A DNA stretch of 64,000 nt from Crambe crambe (GCA_963924555.1 OZ004595.1:992001-1056000); one strand, 5' to 3'; shown: positions 34,588 to 51,381, numbered from the stretch's first letter. Notes: generated by a model not told the origin, from the sequence alone. Numbers and translations are program-made.

Positions 34588-34941
34588 TGGCAGCAGGTAC
34601 ACAAGTCACATGACCACGCTAATTTCACATGATTATTTATACTTGACTCAGTGTGGTCATTAGCTATAGGTTTTATCAAGCAAATAAGTGTGCTCATATT
34701 ATAATGTATTATTTTATGTCACATGATCTTTATGAATGTCACATGACCTTATTAATGCATATTATATATAATATTATTACACTATGAAAAGTTGACCCTT
34801 TACCAATTTTATTGAGTGCAAGAACTGGTACACGTTGTTATCCTATAGGCCTAGTAACTGTAGTGTGGGTCAGTTTTACATGATTATTCCTACAGTACAC
34901 AATCCATGACAATACATAATTATGTAAGTGTATAATAATGT
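34588..34941. other. Convergent 3' region between ZCCHC7 and DNAAF1
   Basis: 354 AT-rich bases between two stop codons facing each other. Both 3' UTRs must lie here and may overlap. No gene seen. Confidence 0.7.
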
Positions 34942-38131
<3,190 letters not shown>

Positions 38132-38322
38132 GCCTTCGAGTACAAAAACACTTGTAGTCTTGGAGAAATAGTGCGCTTTATATGCCACCAGCTGTTATTT
38201 CAATGTTACCAAGCAACTATTCTACCCTAATTAATTTTTCCCTTCGGTTAATTTATTTGACGATCCCTTACCATATCCTATTGTGGCTTGACAAAGGGAA
38301 AAGGGGGTCTAAGGAAGATAAA
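38132..38322. promoter_or_regulatory. Bidirectional promoter region, DNAAF1 (-) and TMEM167 (+)
   Basis: Only 191 bases separate the two divergent start codons. The interval holds the X-box at 38205-38217 and must serve both genes. Confidence 0.6.
38205..38217. promoter_or_regulatory. RFX X-box in the DNAAF1/TMEM167 promoter
   Basis: GTTACC-A-AGCAAC fits the RFX consensus RYYNYY-N(1-3)-RRNRAC with both half sites intact. It lies 74 bases upstream of the DNAAF1 ATG. Ciliary genes in animals are commonly driven by RFX through X-boxes in this position. Confidence 0.65.
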
Positions 38323-38816
38323 ATGGTAAGTAAATGGTGCTATTTCGTAGCACGAAGCAACACGAACTATGTATGTTTTACAGTCAGCCATATTCAACTT
38401 TCAAAGCCTGCTGGTGGTGATTCTCCTGCTCATCTGCACCTGCACTTACTTCAGGTCACTCTTTCCAAGGATTATCGACACTCATAAAACAGGGTACGAT
38501 GAATATATACGTACTAACTACCTACTACCTAGTGTAGATGTAGATGCCACCTTTAAGAGTGCGAGATAGTGTGAAATGATCTGCTAGTTCACAGTCCCTC
38601 CCTAAGCAAAGAATGTCGGGTGTTTTGATAAGTGACATGATTTCATAATACAGCCCCCTACTGCTTTACTTTCTTTCTTTCTTCCCTCCCTCCCTCCCTC
38701 CTTCCAGGCTGAGAGGTATTTTCTGGAAGTGTGCTAGAATAGGAGAAAGACTGAGTCCATATGTGTCACTTTGCTGCTTCACAATGGCACTGTACCTGGT
38801 CTTCTGGACCAGCTAA
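38323..38816 (+). CDS. TMEM167: TMEM167/kish secretory-pathway membrane protein
   Basis: Three exons: 38323-38325 (only the ATG codon), 38384-38493, 38708-38816; 73 residues, the normal family size. The protein starts [21 protein letters not shown] and continues [26 protein letters not shown], then a second membrane helix ([14 protein letters not shown]). Two transmembrane segments with a short loop and the FNFQSLL start are diagnostic. Drosophila kish is needed for constitutive secretion at the Golgi; that role is carried over by homology. A first coding exon that ends right after the ATG is unusual, but the donor (ATG|GTAAGT) is perfect. TMEM167A and B cannot be told apart here. Confidence 0.95.
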
Positions 38817-39285
38817 CCCACTAACAAAGACTAGAGATACAATGGACGTGACTTTTTTCTTCTTCCCTCTCTTTTTCTTCCTTCTTTTTTATGGACCCAG
38901 AGCAATGATTACATGCAATATTATGTTACCCAATGCCACAACCTAAAACATTTCGAATTCACAATGTCGTGGTAACAAGGTTTACTCCCATAATGTACAA
39001 CGCTGCTGTATCTCCAGGCCTTTTTGCAATTACGTATCAGTGTGATTGGAAATTATTATACTTGTGGCCGAATGAATATAAAAAAGTGAATGTTTCGGAA
39101 ATGAAAATATTTTTAAAAACTACAAGCAATTGCCATGAATTAAAAAGGTTTTGCACTACTGAATGAAATGATGAAACTATGCATACTTAAGGATGCATTA
39201 AGTTTAGGAGTTTTAAAACTTGCAGATGAATAATTATTGTTTGAGCTTTGAGGAGACAGAAGGACAAAGTTAACAGTTACTGGTG
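38817..39285. other. Convergent 3' region between TMEM167 and LNX
   Basis: 469 bases, AT-rich with a T/C-rich run near 38850-38890. No gene seen; it should contain both 3' UTRs. Confidence 0.65.
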
Positions 39286-42200
39286 TCACAACATTTCGTC
39301 CCTGGGATTGATTGTAAGTGTGATAGTCCCTGCGTTCTTCTTGATAACCTGCACCACATCATTCTGCGACATATTGGCCAGCAAGAGTCCATTGATTTTC
39401 GTAATCTCGTCCCCTGGCTGAAGTCTGCCGTCATCAGCTGCTATTCCACCCGGGGCTATGCTCCTGATGTAAATGGGGCTGTCCCCCCTGGAGGAGTTGA
39501 CTCCACCCACCAAGCTGAACCCAAGGCTTTCTGTGCCATTTCGCATTAATATGATGTCCATTTCAATGGGACTGCAGAGAGAGAGGGGAGGGTTAATCAT
39601 AGATCTTGAGAGAAGGGGGGGAGAGAGATATGGAAGGGGAGGGCGGCTAATATATAATTAAGAGCTACAGACTCTCAGTGACCATAAAATAAACCCACCT
39701 CTGGTGGCCTGAGTGTGATTCATACTTTTTCATCCACTTGACCCAGTCGGGAGATAATCCTCCATTCTCTTCAGTCTCATCTCCTTGGACCAGCTCCAGT
39801 TTGATGGTGGAGGAAGCCATAAGACTCCTAATGGTCTGAACGGCCTCAGAGTGAGCTTTCCCCAAGAGGGAGGTGTTGTTCACGCTCAAGAGAATGTCTC
39901 CTTTCTATATAGAGAATGAAAGGGGCAGAGTCATGCATGATTTAATTGGAATGGATAGCTATATATTTCAGTATTGGATAAGTGCAGCTATTAGCATATC
40001 ACTCTACCTGTATTTGGCCACATCTCCCTGCAACTGAATCAGGCCTGAGGGCAGATATGAAGATGGGGAGATCCCCTGGATCACTCCCCTTCCCACCTGC
40101 CACATTCATCCCAAAAGACTCGTCAGGTTCCTGAGAGAAAGAAAGTAGATTCTTATTAATTTTGTAAGTTTTACAGATAAAGTGTAATTTGGTCGTTCTT
40201 TTTTGCACTTTGAACTTACTTTTCTCAGGAGGATGCATTTTTGTTCTCCTATTCTGTAGCCGGTGGGAGCTAGGATTTCGGCGTAGATGGGGGTGGAGTG
40301 ACGCTGGAGAGAGGAGGAGACACGAGAAGAGTGACAGGAACTGGAGGTATCGGAACTCCTCCCTGACATACGATACGGGTGGCACACCAGGAGTTTAAGA
40401 TTACCACTGATTTGCTGCAGAGAGAAATCATACAACAAGAGATGAATGGCTATAATGACTGACTATAATACGCATGCGCATGTATTTGATATCCAATTAT
40501 TCGAAATTATAATATTACTACCTTTGTTGAGAGGTTTGTCCTCTTTCTGAGTGAGGTTTCAGTAAATAGAAACTTACTGCTATGATGGATGCTGCATCAT
40601 CCACTGTGGCATCTTTAAGATCGTGACCATTTGCCTCCAGAATGCGATCTCCCAAATGTAACGTGCTGCATTGCTCCGCCTGTGATCCGGGGGCAAGGTG
40701 GTGGATGAAGATACCAGGTCTGTGTCGCGACGAACGGATCTGAATCCCCAGAATCATGTGATCGTCACATGGAATCTCTATCAGTTCAGGATCTGGTGAA
40801 TCTATAGAAGAAATCATGTTCAAAGAATCAATTTAAAAACAACAATTAAAAAATAACAACCAAAACCCAAAATCTGGACAATATTCTTTGCCTGTATCCA
40901 CTAGCTGTGCTGGTTTGTTTGTATCCACTTACTTTCATCCAAGATTTCTCTGAAGATATTGAGTTTTATGAGTGGTACGACAGCGCTGAGTGCAAGGGTG
41001 GCCTCGGCAAGCGTCCTATTGGTGAAGTCCTCGTCATTGATCTCCAGGATCCGATCCCCTATGCAGAGTCTCCCATCTCTGTATGCGTTCCCCTCGGAGA
41101 ATATGTCGTCAATGATGAGAACACCCTGGAGGTATCAGTAGAAGGGAAAGTGAATATACTGGAACTTCTCAATAACGGACATGTTGGGATCAAGCATTTA
41201 GTCCATGGTAGAGAAAAATGCATTATTGGTGTTCTTTATTTAGAGATAATCCTTTATTCAAAGTGTAGAGAGAGAGAGAAACCTTTATTCTGAGTTCTAA
41301 GGTTCGACTGTACATGGTTGAGGTGTTACTGACTGGTGTTTATATCTTGTCTGTGCAAACTCGTTGGATATGTGTACTAACACGAGGCGTTTCTGAATCA
41401 GCATGTGAATTAGCCCCAAGGGCATGCATGTGGTGTTTACCCAGTGCAAACACAGATGTTAGTCTCGCATGTCCAATTGTTTGCACATAGAGCAGGCGTG
41501 TGATAGAGAAAAATAAGCCATCCCCCTCTTAGACTAAATAACTCTTTTCACACAATTTTCACTTAACGTGTTTCCAATAGTATGAATTAGTCTCAGCCAC
41601 TCTTAGTTACAGTCACATGATAATTACACGCCCATTTAGCTTCGTCTGCTTAGCCGTGCAGTTTCTGATCCATTTTTACCTTTACTTGCTTAGCTGTGCA
41701 GTGTTATGTTTACTGACAGCTCAGACTTGGAGTCAATGAACCGAGAAATATCTTGCAAACACCTGATCGGCTTAATTTATTTGCACTAAAAGATGCTGAA
41801 CTTGGGCTTAGCTAACTGATTTTTACCCCAACCCATAGTTTCAGCAATCGTTATAAAGACAGGCTGTCATTCGATACCTCAGGGAATACTTTTAAACTCG
41901 TTAGTGGCTCCTAATTAGTTTATGGGGGTGAAGTGAGCTAGCTAAAACAATCAAGTGCGCACTTGCCCTACATAAGGCTTCAGTGAGAGAAAGAAACCAT
42001 TGTTAACACCAACTATCAATTTCAACCCAGACAGATTAAATGGATGGCCACTTTACACACATAAAATTGATAGTGCTAATTTTCGTGGGTAGAAATATTT
42101 CATGGTCTACACAAATAGCCTAGGGTAACTTTCTCTGGTGGAAACCTTATGAATCAAGGAGCTCTTACCTCATCATCACACCATGAGATGCTAAGGCCAA

Positions 42201-45200
42201 GACTGCTTGTTCCCTTGGGGATCTCGATCACTGTGGTCTGTCCCTCGATGATAGGATGTCGTATGCCAGCTGCACGAGAGAATGGAAAGGAAGGAAATTA
42301 GTCATGTGACCAGATTAAATCGAGAGATGGGTGGGTATAGGATTGTATAAATCATTCCTCCCCTCCCCCCACACCCCCACATACCTATACACAGTAGAAA
42401 TGTGCTTGTGTATTTAAAGGTAGAAATGTGTATGTGGGGGTGATACTAAAAATGTTTCTCAAAATCTCCCCACAATAGTTAAGCATATAAAGTATAACAC
42501 AGACATTGGGTGTTGAGTTCAATGAAAAGAATGCGATTCCCACACAGATCTAATTGGAAAGAGTATGGCATCAAGTCCTTATAACTGCATAAGTGTGCCT
42601 TCTAATGGCGGGCGCATTGCTGATTAATTGAAATGTCTCCAACACACTCACAAACCAGCAGCTGGTATGTCTTTGCCTACCTCATTCCTGCCATTAATCC
42701 GTGAGAACACATCACACACACACCCACTCAATCCTACAGATGATTCCAGCAAATCATCAGTACTCACAAACCCCTTTATCGCCAGTCCCTCTCCATTAGA
42801 TCCTAATTAACGACGTGCCAAACCAAAGGCCTATTTCCCATACATACACACACACATACATCTTGGCTAGTTACTCATGCCTTGAGGCATCCATTAGGCA
42901 GCTGCTCTTTGCGGTGCAGGTATCCATGGAGTAATTAAGAGTCCATTACGCACTCTAGTTACTCACCCATGTTGTTATCCACTCAACTCATTAGGTCATT
43001 GCTAGACCTTTATCCTTCGAGAGAGGATGTTAGGAGTTAAGGCCTTATGCACTCACAGGAAAGAGACAATTACTGGAAATAGGATTACATCTTCCCACAA
43101 GAATTTTTAATGTCAGGAAGATAGCTCAGCCATGCGAGTGTTCAAGGGACAATTTTGATGCTGGAAAGTACGTTGTCAGGCAGCTCAGCCTGGTACAATA
43201 AGATGAAGTTGTGCATTGCAGGGGACTATTTTGATGCAGCCTGGTTTCTTAAAAGGACACTTAGGATGTGGCCAGCAAATACATACAGCTGGCTCAGCAA
43301 GACTTTCAGAATGTTCTTTAGAAGTTAGTCCACCAAACAAGGAAGTGTCTCTAATGTACATACAGGATGACCTAAGTCCCTTGTGTTCTCCCCTGAACGC
43401 AGTGTTGTCCCTATTCCTCACTTGCACAAGTCAGGAAATTTCCACCAAAAAGTGACTATGAAGTTACTTGTTTGCAGCCAAAATTCAATGTATCCCACAT
43501 CATGATCTTATGATACCCTCGATATATACGATGGCATTTGTAAATGGAATTCGGGGGCCCAGGGTGGTGGACAGATTTCACTTTAGCACAATAGAGATAA
43601 CACTTAGTTTCTGGAACTCGATCTCTGCCTGCTGTTTGGGCATTTCGTTGATGGTATGAAGGTATGTAGAAGAGGTGTCCCTTGCTGTTGGCACCATTAG
43701 ACAATTGGATGTACCACCAATCACTTCTTGGAACGTTTCAGAGTGTGAACACTCTCCTGGTGTACGCAAGTGAGATCACTTCTTGGAACATTTGGAGTGT
43801 GAACATGTGAGGGGAGAAGGCGAGTCATCCAAACTCAAGCCTTACTTGCTACAAGCTTGACTGATTGCTCTTGCTCACAAGAAGAAAACATGGAAAATGA
43901 TTCACCATCTTCGTACTTGTTTGGTGGATTAAATTTAGACCTGGGTCAAAGTGCAGCATAGCTTTGAGCTTATAAAATGTCAGGTCTTTTTTTCCTCTGG
44001 TAATTGTCTTATATTTTGAGGGTCAAAGTGCAGTATAGGTTACTTTGAGCTCATAAAATTAATGTCGGGTATAAGAAATGTTTTTTTCCCTCTGGTAACA
44101 TAATCAGGTGCAAGGAGTTCAAGTAATTAAAGGCGTCCAATAGTGCAAAGTTCAATCACAGCTAGCCTGAGGGTGGTATTAAACTGAGGCATGCTGTTTA
44201 GCAGTTTCTATTTAACTTCCATTTTCCCTTTCCAGGGGGAAGTCTTACTTGCGTATTTGCCATAATTATACATAGCTTAATTTATTCTGTGCAGGTTGAC
44301 CTCGTGGGTGATAAGGAATGTTGACTGCTTTCAGCCATCACTCGGAGCTTGGTAGTGTCAGCATATTGCAGGGTTTCTATTGGTCACCCACCGAGCTTCC
44401 AATCTTATGGTCAATTCAAGAGAACAATGGTAAACAGGTGATCATATGATGCATCGCGATATACATAGTTCAGAGCATGGCAGTACCAACTTCTAGGCAA
44501 TCATGCGTGCATGGCAACAAAGAGATCATCAAAACCAGCCAGCTATATATATATTATTATGAATCTGAAACTTCAAAGGAACAGCATGGGAAGATTAAGT
44601 GAGCTAAGGTGATTGTGTCTACAAGGAGATGTCCATTTACAACTTTCGTAACGAGAGCTGTCCATTTCTTAATTATCATATTTACGTTCCAAAATTAGCA
44701 AGTTGTTACATCACTTCCTTGAACGGACTGGACTCATTAGTAAGTTCCTATAGCAATGGCATTTCCTCTTAGGTCAGAAGTTGAAGGTAGCAGCTGGTTC
44801 TCTTCTGGATGGATCTAATTGACTTAAGGTATCACAGAGCGCTCCAGTGCTTTTTATTCTCCATCTGACCTTATGTATCTTACATCTTCAACTCAGGAAG
44901 TTAATACTAATAAACTTTGAAGCACCGAGGCAACAGCCAGGTAAGCAGAATCATGAATAACAATACATAGACCAGCTGTCTGTCTGCCTCCAAACCTATG
45001 ACCCAGAGTCCTTGAAAGCAACCAGGTGCTGAATTGCTTCTTGTACAATAATGCATACACAGCCTCGTACCATGCAGGCCTATTTAGGATAAGGCTACAC
45101 TGTAATCCTAATGGCTATGATAGGAAGAGTTGTACTTTAAAGGAGGAGGTGCTGTCACATGATAATTACGACCAATCGAATTATCATATTTCTTTTTTCC

Positions 45201-48200
45201 TGCAGACTCTTAAAAAGGATGGTCAATAATTAGAAGGAGCTTGGCAGGTGGTTGGATCCCAATGCAGAAAGCATGTCCTTATGTTGCCAGGACGTTAATG
45301 TCATTAAGACCTTCCTATTCACAGCTTGTTCACAAACACCAAAAAGATGCTTTCTCAATATCAAGTGTTTTCACATCACAAGATTTACCAACTCTAAAAG
45401 AAGATTGCCAAATAAGCTATTAACATAGAGGAATGAATTCAAAATAAGTAGCATCTGTTGGCAGGTGAGATCAGGACGAACGGCTGTCTGGAGTCTGGGG
45501 AGGTAATCAAAACCGAAAACACCAGCTTTTTGGAGTCGATAACAAAACTGCAAGGGGTTTCTGAAGCAGATTCTTGGCATAGCTAAGGTGTGAAGGGATT
45601 AACCATTTGATCGATAGTCCATGCAACAAACACTTGAATTCTCACTACACAATTCCCTCCAATCAGAGAGTGTGACTATCGCTCGTCCCTCTGTACTGGA
45701 CAGAACTGGTTCTGGAAACCTGGAATTATACTTTTTTTAGCACTGAGCTGCATAATCAATGCACAAATATCAAAATCTAGCAGAGAAGACTCATAGTATA
45801 CTCTGCCTTTCTTCCCACTTGTACTTACAATCACAACCTTATCTACACACCCTCTAACAGTACATATCCTACCCTACACACCCCCTATACATATACACCC
45901 CTACCCTACACACCCCCTATACATATACACCCCTACCCTACACACCTCCTATACATATACACCCCTACCCTACACACCCCCTATACATATACACCCCTAC
46001 CCTACACACCCCCTATACATATACACCCCTACCCTACACACCCCCTATACATATACACCCCTACCCTACACACCCCCTATACATACACACCCCCCTATAC
46101 ATACACCCCCCTACAATACACACCTCCTCTAGATGTTCATACACAAAAGGGAAAGAGAAGGGGGAAAAACAAGGAAAGAAGCACCTTAATCCTGCACAAC
46201 TCCTGTCATTGAAGCATCCCTGGCAAAGTACTAGTCTGACTTCTGGTGCTCATGACGTGGGGAAGTTTTGGTGGTGATCTATTATTACAAATTCGTCCTT
46301 TCCTCCCACTCAAGTTGGAAATACCCACAAACTATGGAATGGGAAAATGTTGGAGTTAGATATCCACATTGCCACACAAAGAAGAGGGAAAGAAAGAAGA
46401 GAAAAGAATTTCAAAAGAAAGAATTATCCATATGCTCAGTGATAATTGCAGTCATTACGAAGACTCAGCGATGGCTAGATTAAAAAAAGTACTCTCTTCG
46501 ATGAGTGATAAAGCATACCATAATCATTAACATGACAGATTACCACATGCTTTTCTTCTTTATATTCTCTTTGAGGAGCTGATTCTCCCAATTCCCTAAT
46601 ATCCAGCCAGATGAAGGGGTGGTTCTGAAAGGTATCTCATGCATGTTGGGATGTAAGCTGTTCAGGATATTTGATCATGGACAAGTTCCTCCTCGAATAT
46701 ATCACATTTCAAATAACGAACAAAGAATCTGTCGAACAGCAAAACACAAGCAAGAAGAATGGCAAGTATTCTGCTACTCTACACCCTTCAGGCTAAGAAA
46801 CTGAGTAACCCCCTCTTGTTTTTTTGTTTTTTTTTTTCCAGGAACTGAGGCTACTGATCCTTGTAGTATGGAATGAATTATTAGTCACAGGGCATAACTC
46901 CACAGCCAAAAGTATAGAAACAACCAATTTACACCATCTCTTTCTTACCACTGCTATTGTTCTATAGTGCTAATCCTACCACCACCTTGTGGCTTAATCT
47001 ACACCTACTCTTCAGACAGAAAGTTCACATTTAATGTTTTGATACAAAAATTCTTTCCTCCAAAGGCTTGAGCTCCAAGGGTCAAATGCCTATAATTGCA
47101 TCACTGCTTTGTAAATTTGCACCTTCCTTTCACAATCCCTTTTCTCAAAGTTTATTGCACTCTTTTCCTTTCCTATTCGACTTCAAAGCCTGTCTTCCTT
47201 CAGAGGCTAAACAGATTCTTCCTCACTAATCTAACCTTTCAACCAAGCAGGACTAATCAGATCATTAAGCTTTGGGGGTGCTAAACTTCATGATCTTGAA
47301 AAAAAGCATTCCACTCTCACTTAAATTTCTAATTTTGAATATTGAGCTAAAATTAGCATGGAATGGCCTGAGGGAACTTGGGAGCAAAGGGGTGGGGCTG
47401 GAGGGGAGCTTAGCTGTGGGAATACAATTCCCACACATCTGCTATGACTAAAGATAGTAAGGAGTGAAATTCCATAAGCGTTATATGCCTCTCCTGGTAT
47501 GTTAACTATGTACAACTGACTACACTCCTCTCATTCAACTTCTGAGTGAGGGAGAAGAGGTGGAGGAGGGGGGGCTATTATCATGACAGTGTAAGTATAA
47601 TTATTATGCCCAGTGTGAAGAAGATGGGAACAAGGACATGATAGACACATCGTAACTTTCCGTGCAGCCATAATTGTGTCCATCATAGCTGTCAGGGAGG
47701 CAGATATTTATGTGAATTGACAGTAAGATAGCAGTGACTACAATTTGAGGAAATTGTAAATATGCACTTTTTTTCTTTGTTGAAAGTACACAATGCAAGA
47801 GATACACTAACTATTACATAGCTAAGAGTTAAAATATACTCATACTCACTTCTCTTGTCCATGTCGTTTCCATAGTTGCAGTTCCACAAATGATCCTCCA
47901 GCTGACAACGAGGGCCAATGAAGTCGCAGCCTGACCTGGTGTCCTCTCTGGGACAGGACACATAGCTACCAGGACAGTGATACTTGAGGTGCACCTCCAG
48001 GCTGCATCGAGGCATGGTCTGGTCACAATAAGCATTATTAGGACACACCACAGTCAGCTTATCCAGGATTTTCCGGACAAGCAAACTGCTAGGTTTGATG
48101 TCCTTCTCTTTGATGTGCTGCTGATCAGCTGGGCAAGTCTTCTGCATCTTCAAATGTCCCTTCAGGCAGGTATAACAGTAAGTATGACCGCAGGGGGTAT

Positions 48201-48402
48201 CCACTGGATCAACTAGCGGCTGCAAGCATATTCCGCACAGCAGTTCATAGTCAATATTGTCTGGGTAATCGTAAAGATGATTCTTCCCGAGCTGGTGGCC
48301 TTGTCCACAGCAATCACACACAATAATGTTCCCCATTCGCTTCAGCTTGAAGCTGTTGGATTTTTTCAGGCTGCAATTTCTTCTCGGTCTTGATCGTTCC
48401 AT
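39286..48402 (-). CDS. LNX: LNX-type RING + PDZ E3 ubiquitin ligase
   Basis: Eight exons in phase on the minus strand: 48402-47850, 42269-42169, 41125-40933, 40801-40578, 40414-40220, 40130-40008, 39904-39699, 39571-39286; 626 residues. Exon 1 encodes HLYDYPDNIDYE, a C3HC4 RING (CGICLQPLVDPVDTPCGHTY...) and TRAF-type zinc fingers (CPNNAYC..., CPREDTRSGC). Four PDZ domains follow: GLSISW with RILEIND (1), LGIQIRSS with RILEANG (2), FGMNVAGGKGS with ILLSVNN (3) and LGFSLVGG with EITKING (4), plus the LNX-specific LSPDWVKWMKK between PDZ3 and PDZ4. In vertebrates LNX ubiquitinates Numb and other PDZ ligands. The linker between zinc fingers and PDZ1 is only ~15 residues and has no NPxY/NPxF Numb-binding motif. 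Intron 1 is ~5.6 kb. Confidence 0.93.
41300..42160. other. LNX intron 2, no other gene seen
   Basis: Intron between the two exons that share PDZ1. No strong repeats and no convincing ORF. Confidence 0.6.
42270..47849. other. LNX intron 1 (5.6 kb), no gene seen
   Basis: The largest gene-free stretch of the right half. It has one clear tandem array (45868-46085), a GAAAGAAAGAAG-rich stretch (~46375-46430) and otherwise unique DNA. No supported ORF on either strand. Confidence 0.6.
45868..46085. repeat. 32-base tandem repeat, about 6.5 units
   Basis: Unit: TACACACCCCCTATACATAT, then ACACCCCTACCC. Units are nearly identical. Located in LNX intron 1. Confidence 0.95.
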
Positions 48403-48577
48403 TTGTAATATTTCAACTAGCTAAGAGATAGTTAAAAGATGCTATACTGGCTCTAAATACTTTAAAGCAGCATATTTTGTACCCAGTGATAATTATTTTC
48501 ACGATACATTAATTTACCACAAAAATGATAGTAATAAATTGCACCGATATCAATATCCGGTTTTACTTCCATGCAAT

Positions 48578-48587
48578 GCGCATGCGC
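48578..48587. promoter_or_regulatory. NRF-1-like palindrome upstream of LNX
   Basis: GCGCATGCGC lies 176 bases upstream of the LNX ATG and 8 bases beyond the stop codon of the upstream transporter gene. The LNX promoter is therefore likely squeezed into the 192-base gap. Confidence 0.5.
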
Positions 48588-48594
48588 AAAAATC

Positions 48595-50774
48595 TTATTG
48601 TTTGGCCTTCTGATTGTTGATGGAGGTAGGGAGACATGTAGCCAGGAGGACATCTATGAAGTAAACCAGGGAGAATAGAAAGAAAACAAGGTGATAGTCC
48701 ACAGGAAACCCAAATGAAAGGGTTGCTTCAGACAAGCTCACAGAAAACAGAGAGTCGATAACAAAAGGGCTGAATACTCTACACAAAAAATAACATCATA
48801 TTCATTTATAGCCAATCAGCCTTTGTCAATAGTACATCTATAAACCTGACAAGAAGAGGCACCTGTGGTGTTTAGACTGTATGGCTAACCTGCCAATAGA
48901 GACAAGAAGAGTAGCAATTCCATTGACTGCTCCCAATCTTGCAAATGGCACTGAATTGTTGATGAAAGCAACAGATGCAGAGAACATCGTGTTTAGGAAA
49001 CAAAGGTTGATGGTGCTCATAGAAATTAGTAGTATCCATAGTAACCAAGGAATACTGTATGATGATAATAATGACAACAACAAACAAAAAACAAATAACA
49101 ACAATTTTACTTTTTAGCCAATAGCATGTAGTGAAGGTTGGGGATGAGCATGATACAGAAGATGAGTATGCATCCAGCAATGAAAAATGTCCTAATGAGC
49201 TTGAAATATCTTTCCATCTGCACAAAATTATAGCCATGCTTAAGGTAGTTAGGTTCCACTATTCTGTATGCTGCTGACTCACTATTGGAAAGACAGTGAT
49301 CAAGAGAGGCAACACTAGAATGCCACTGATAGTAAGGACCAAACTGATTTCTCTCACATCAAATCCGAGACCACCTTTACATAGGAAATACCACAAGATA
49401 ATGATAATGAGTTAGTCATTATGCCACAGGAACTCACCCAAGTAGGAAGGAGTTGTGACCCAAAGGGAAAGGGCTTCACTGTACCCAATATCTGCCAGAC
49501 CATAGATGACGTAGATCAATAGAGCGAGTAAAGCAACACGATCACTGGAAGAGGAGAACTATCTTTGAATAATAACTATTGAATTAGTTACCTAGTAGCT
49601 ACCATAAAATAAGTTTCAAGTCAACAAGTGAACGTTTCAATGATCTTCCAAGTTTATGGATTTTTCTAGAGAGCCATGAAGTCGTTCTCTGTTCTTTCTC
49701 TTTAGTTTGAATCTCAGCTGTGCTGCTGTCCTGTTCAAAAGTTCTCTGTTCACCTTGGTCTCTCTCTTCAGTTCTAATTTCAGCTGGGCTGCTGTCCTGT
49801 CTTTCACTACTGCCATTTGCACTATCACCTTCTTCACCTGCCAAGTCTCTACTTGATTCACCATTACCCAAGTTCTGAGAAAAACGACGAAATCTCTATA
49901 GCTGTCTCAATATCATGACACTTGTTAACCTCAAGTGAACCCTTTTTGCTGCTTTGAACAGAATCAACATCTCCAGTGGTCAACATTAGTGCTGAATTAC
50001 TACTAGCAGCAGCTTGTCTCTTACTGATTTCATCTTCTTTCTTCTTTCTAAGAATAATGCTAACATTAGAATCTGGTGATAATTCAGTGTTTCACCTTGT
50101 TTTGTTCAATGTCTCTGGTAGGAGTAGGAAGGTTATCAGGGCAATGATAATGCCAACAAGACAGTCAATAATTCCAGGTAGAGAATAAGGAAATCTTGTC
50201 AAGGAGTCATGAAGGAAGTTATCTAGGAAATAAATCAGGATACTATACTATGGTTATTGCCAGTCAGTGGTCATTCCAACAATCTTATTTTATTTTATGA
50301 TTTTATGTTTATTTTCTGCTACCAGTTCTTAACTTACTGGTGATGTTGAGGTTATACTGGCCTATTAGGTCCACAGTTGCTCCAGATACAGCTGGTCCCA
50401 AAACATAGCTGAATCCCCAACCTGCCGTTACAATTCCAATGGCAAATCCTTGGTTCTTGTCATTGGACGCCTCTGAAGCCACTGCTTTTGACACCAATGT
50501 ATTGCCTGAAGACATCACATTATAAGAAGCATGCAATATCAGCCCATCAAGATTTCAATACTGGCTCTGAGCTAATCATGCAGTAATTATCTGTACCAGC
50601 AAATAAACCTCCGATGAAGCGAAGAAGAACTGCCATAGTGAAACTGGTACTGAAACCAAATATCAAAGTAGACAGGCTAGCAAGTACACTGGATATGATG
50701 AGGGTTTGCTTTCTACCTCTGCGGTCTGAAAATGCCCCCCAGAAATAGCTTGATAGAGGAGAGGAGAGGAGAGG

Positions 50775-50835
<61 letters not shown>

Positions 50836-51381
50836 GAATACATAAGTAATGTTTTCGTTGTTGAGTAATACAGTAATTGAATGGTTTCAAGACTGCATTC
50901 CTGCATGTGATCTGTCTACTTCTTGAGCTCTCTTTAATACAAGAGAGTCATACTGCTAGGACGATTGCCAATTGCTATAATAATAATAATACCTTGCACA
51001 AACTCGACCAGCAAAAAAGGCAGAACTTATGATCCCAACATATTTACCTGTATAAATGAATTTTATTTTTATTATTATGGTTGAATGAAATAGCTATAGG
51101 CTTAAGCAGTGACTTTTGGTCACATGTACCTCTAGCTGCCACATTCTCTCTCACAGCAGGCACCAGAAAGTCAGTCATAAAAGGTAAAATTGGCCACATC
51201 AGTGTTATAGGAAATGTTCCACGAAACTATTGTGCAAAAATCCATTGATAGACACAGCTAGGTATTGTTATTTCAATTAGATAGCTAAATTTGATTGTAC
51301 CATATTAAAGAATACGCAGATGTACACTTTGGACATGGCCTTTGAAGGCAGTTTAGTCTTGAGTTTTAGCACCAGGTCCAT
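48595..51381 (-). CDS. MFS transporter, ZIF-like (copy 1)
   Basis: Thirteen exons in phase: 51381-51301, 51226-51130, 51047-50993, 50748-50597, 50505-50338, 50222-50096, 50047-49930, 49874-49603, 49544-49438, 49374-49283, 49217-49111, 49054-48890, 48778-48595; 574 residues. About 12 membrane segments. MFS motif A is clear after TM2 (FSDRRGRK). The order WGFSYVLGPAVSG, then FPYSLPG and FLLLPETL, resembles plant ZIF1-like and bacterial tetracycline-type MFS proteins; the substrate is unknown. A long charged loop (exons 7-8) splits the two halves. Every exon around the loop has the same length and phase as copy 2. The gene lies 124 bases downstream of the copy 2 stop. Confidence 0.85.
50751..50832. 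repeat. GAGGA/(GA)n microsatellite
   Basis: Purine array in the intron between exons 3 and 4 of transporter copy 1. In the sense of the gene it is a polypyrimidine tract ending 3-4 bases before the 3' splice region of exon 4. Confidence 0.95.

Noticed and set aside
38132-38188. DNAAF1 start at 38188
   Set aside because: The codon there is GTG, not ATG; the first ATG in the frame is at 38131.
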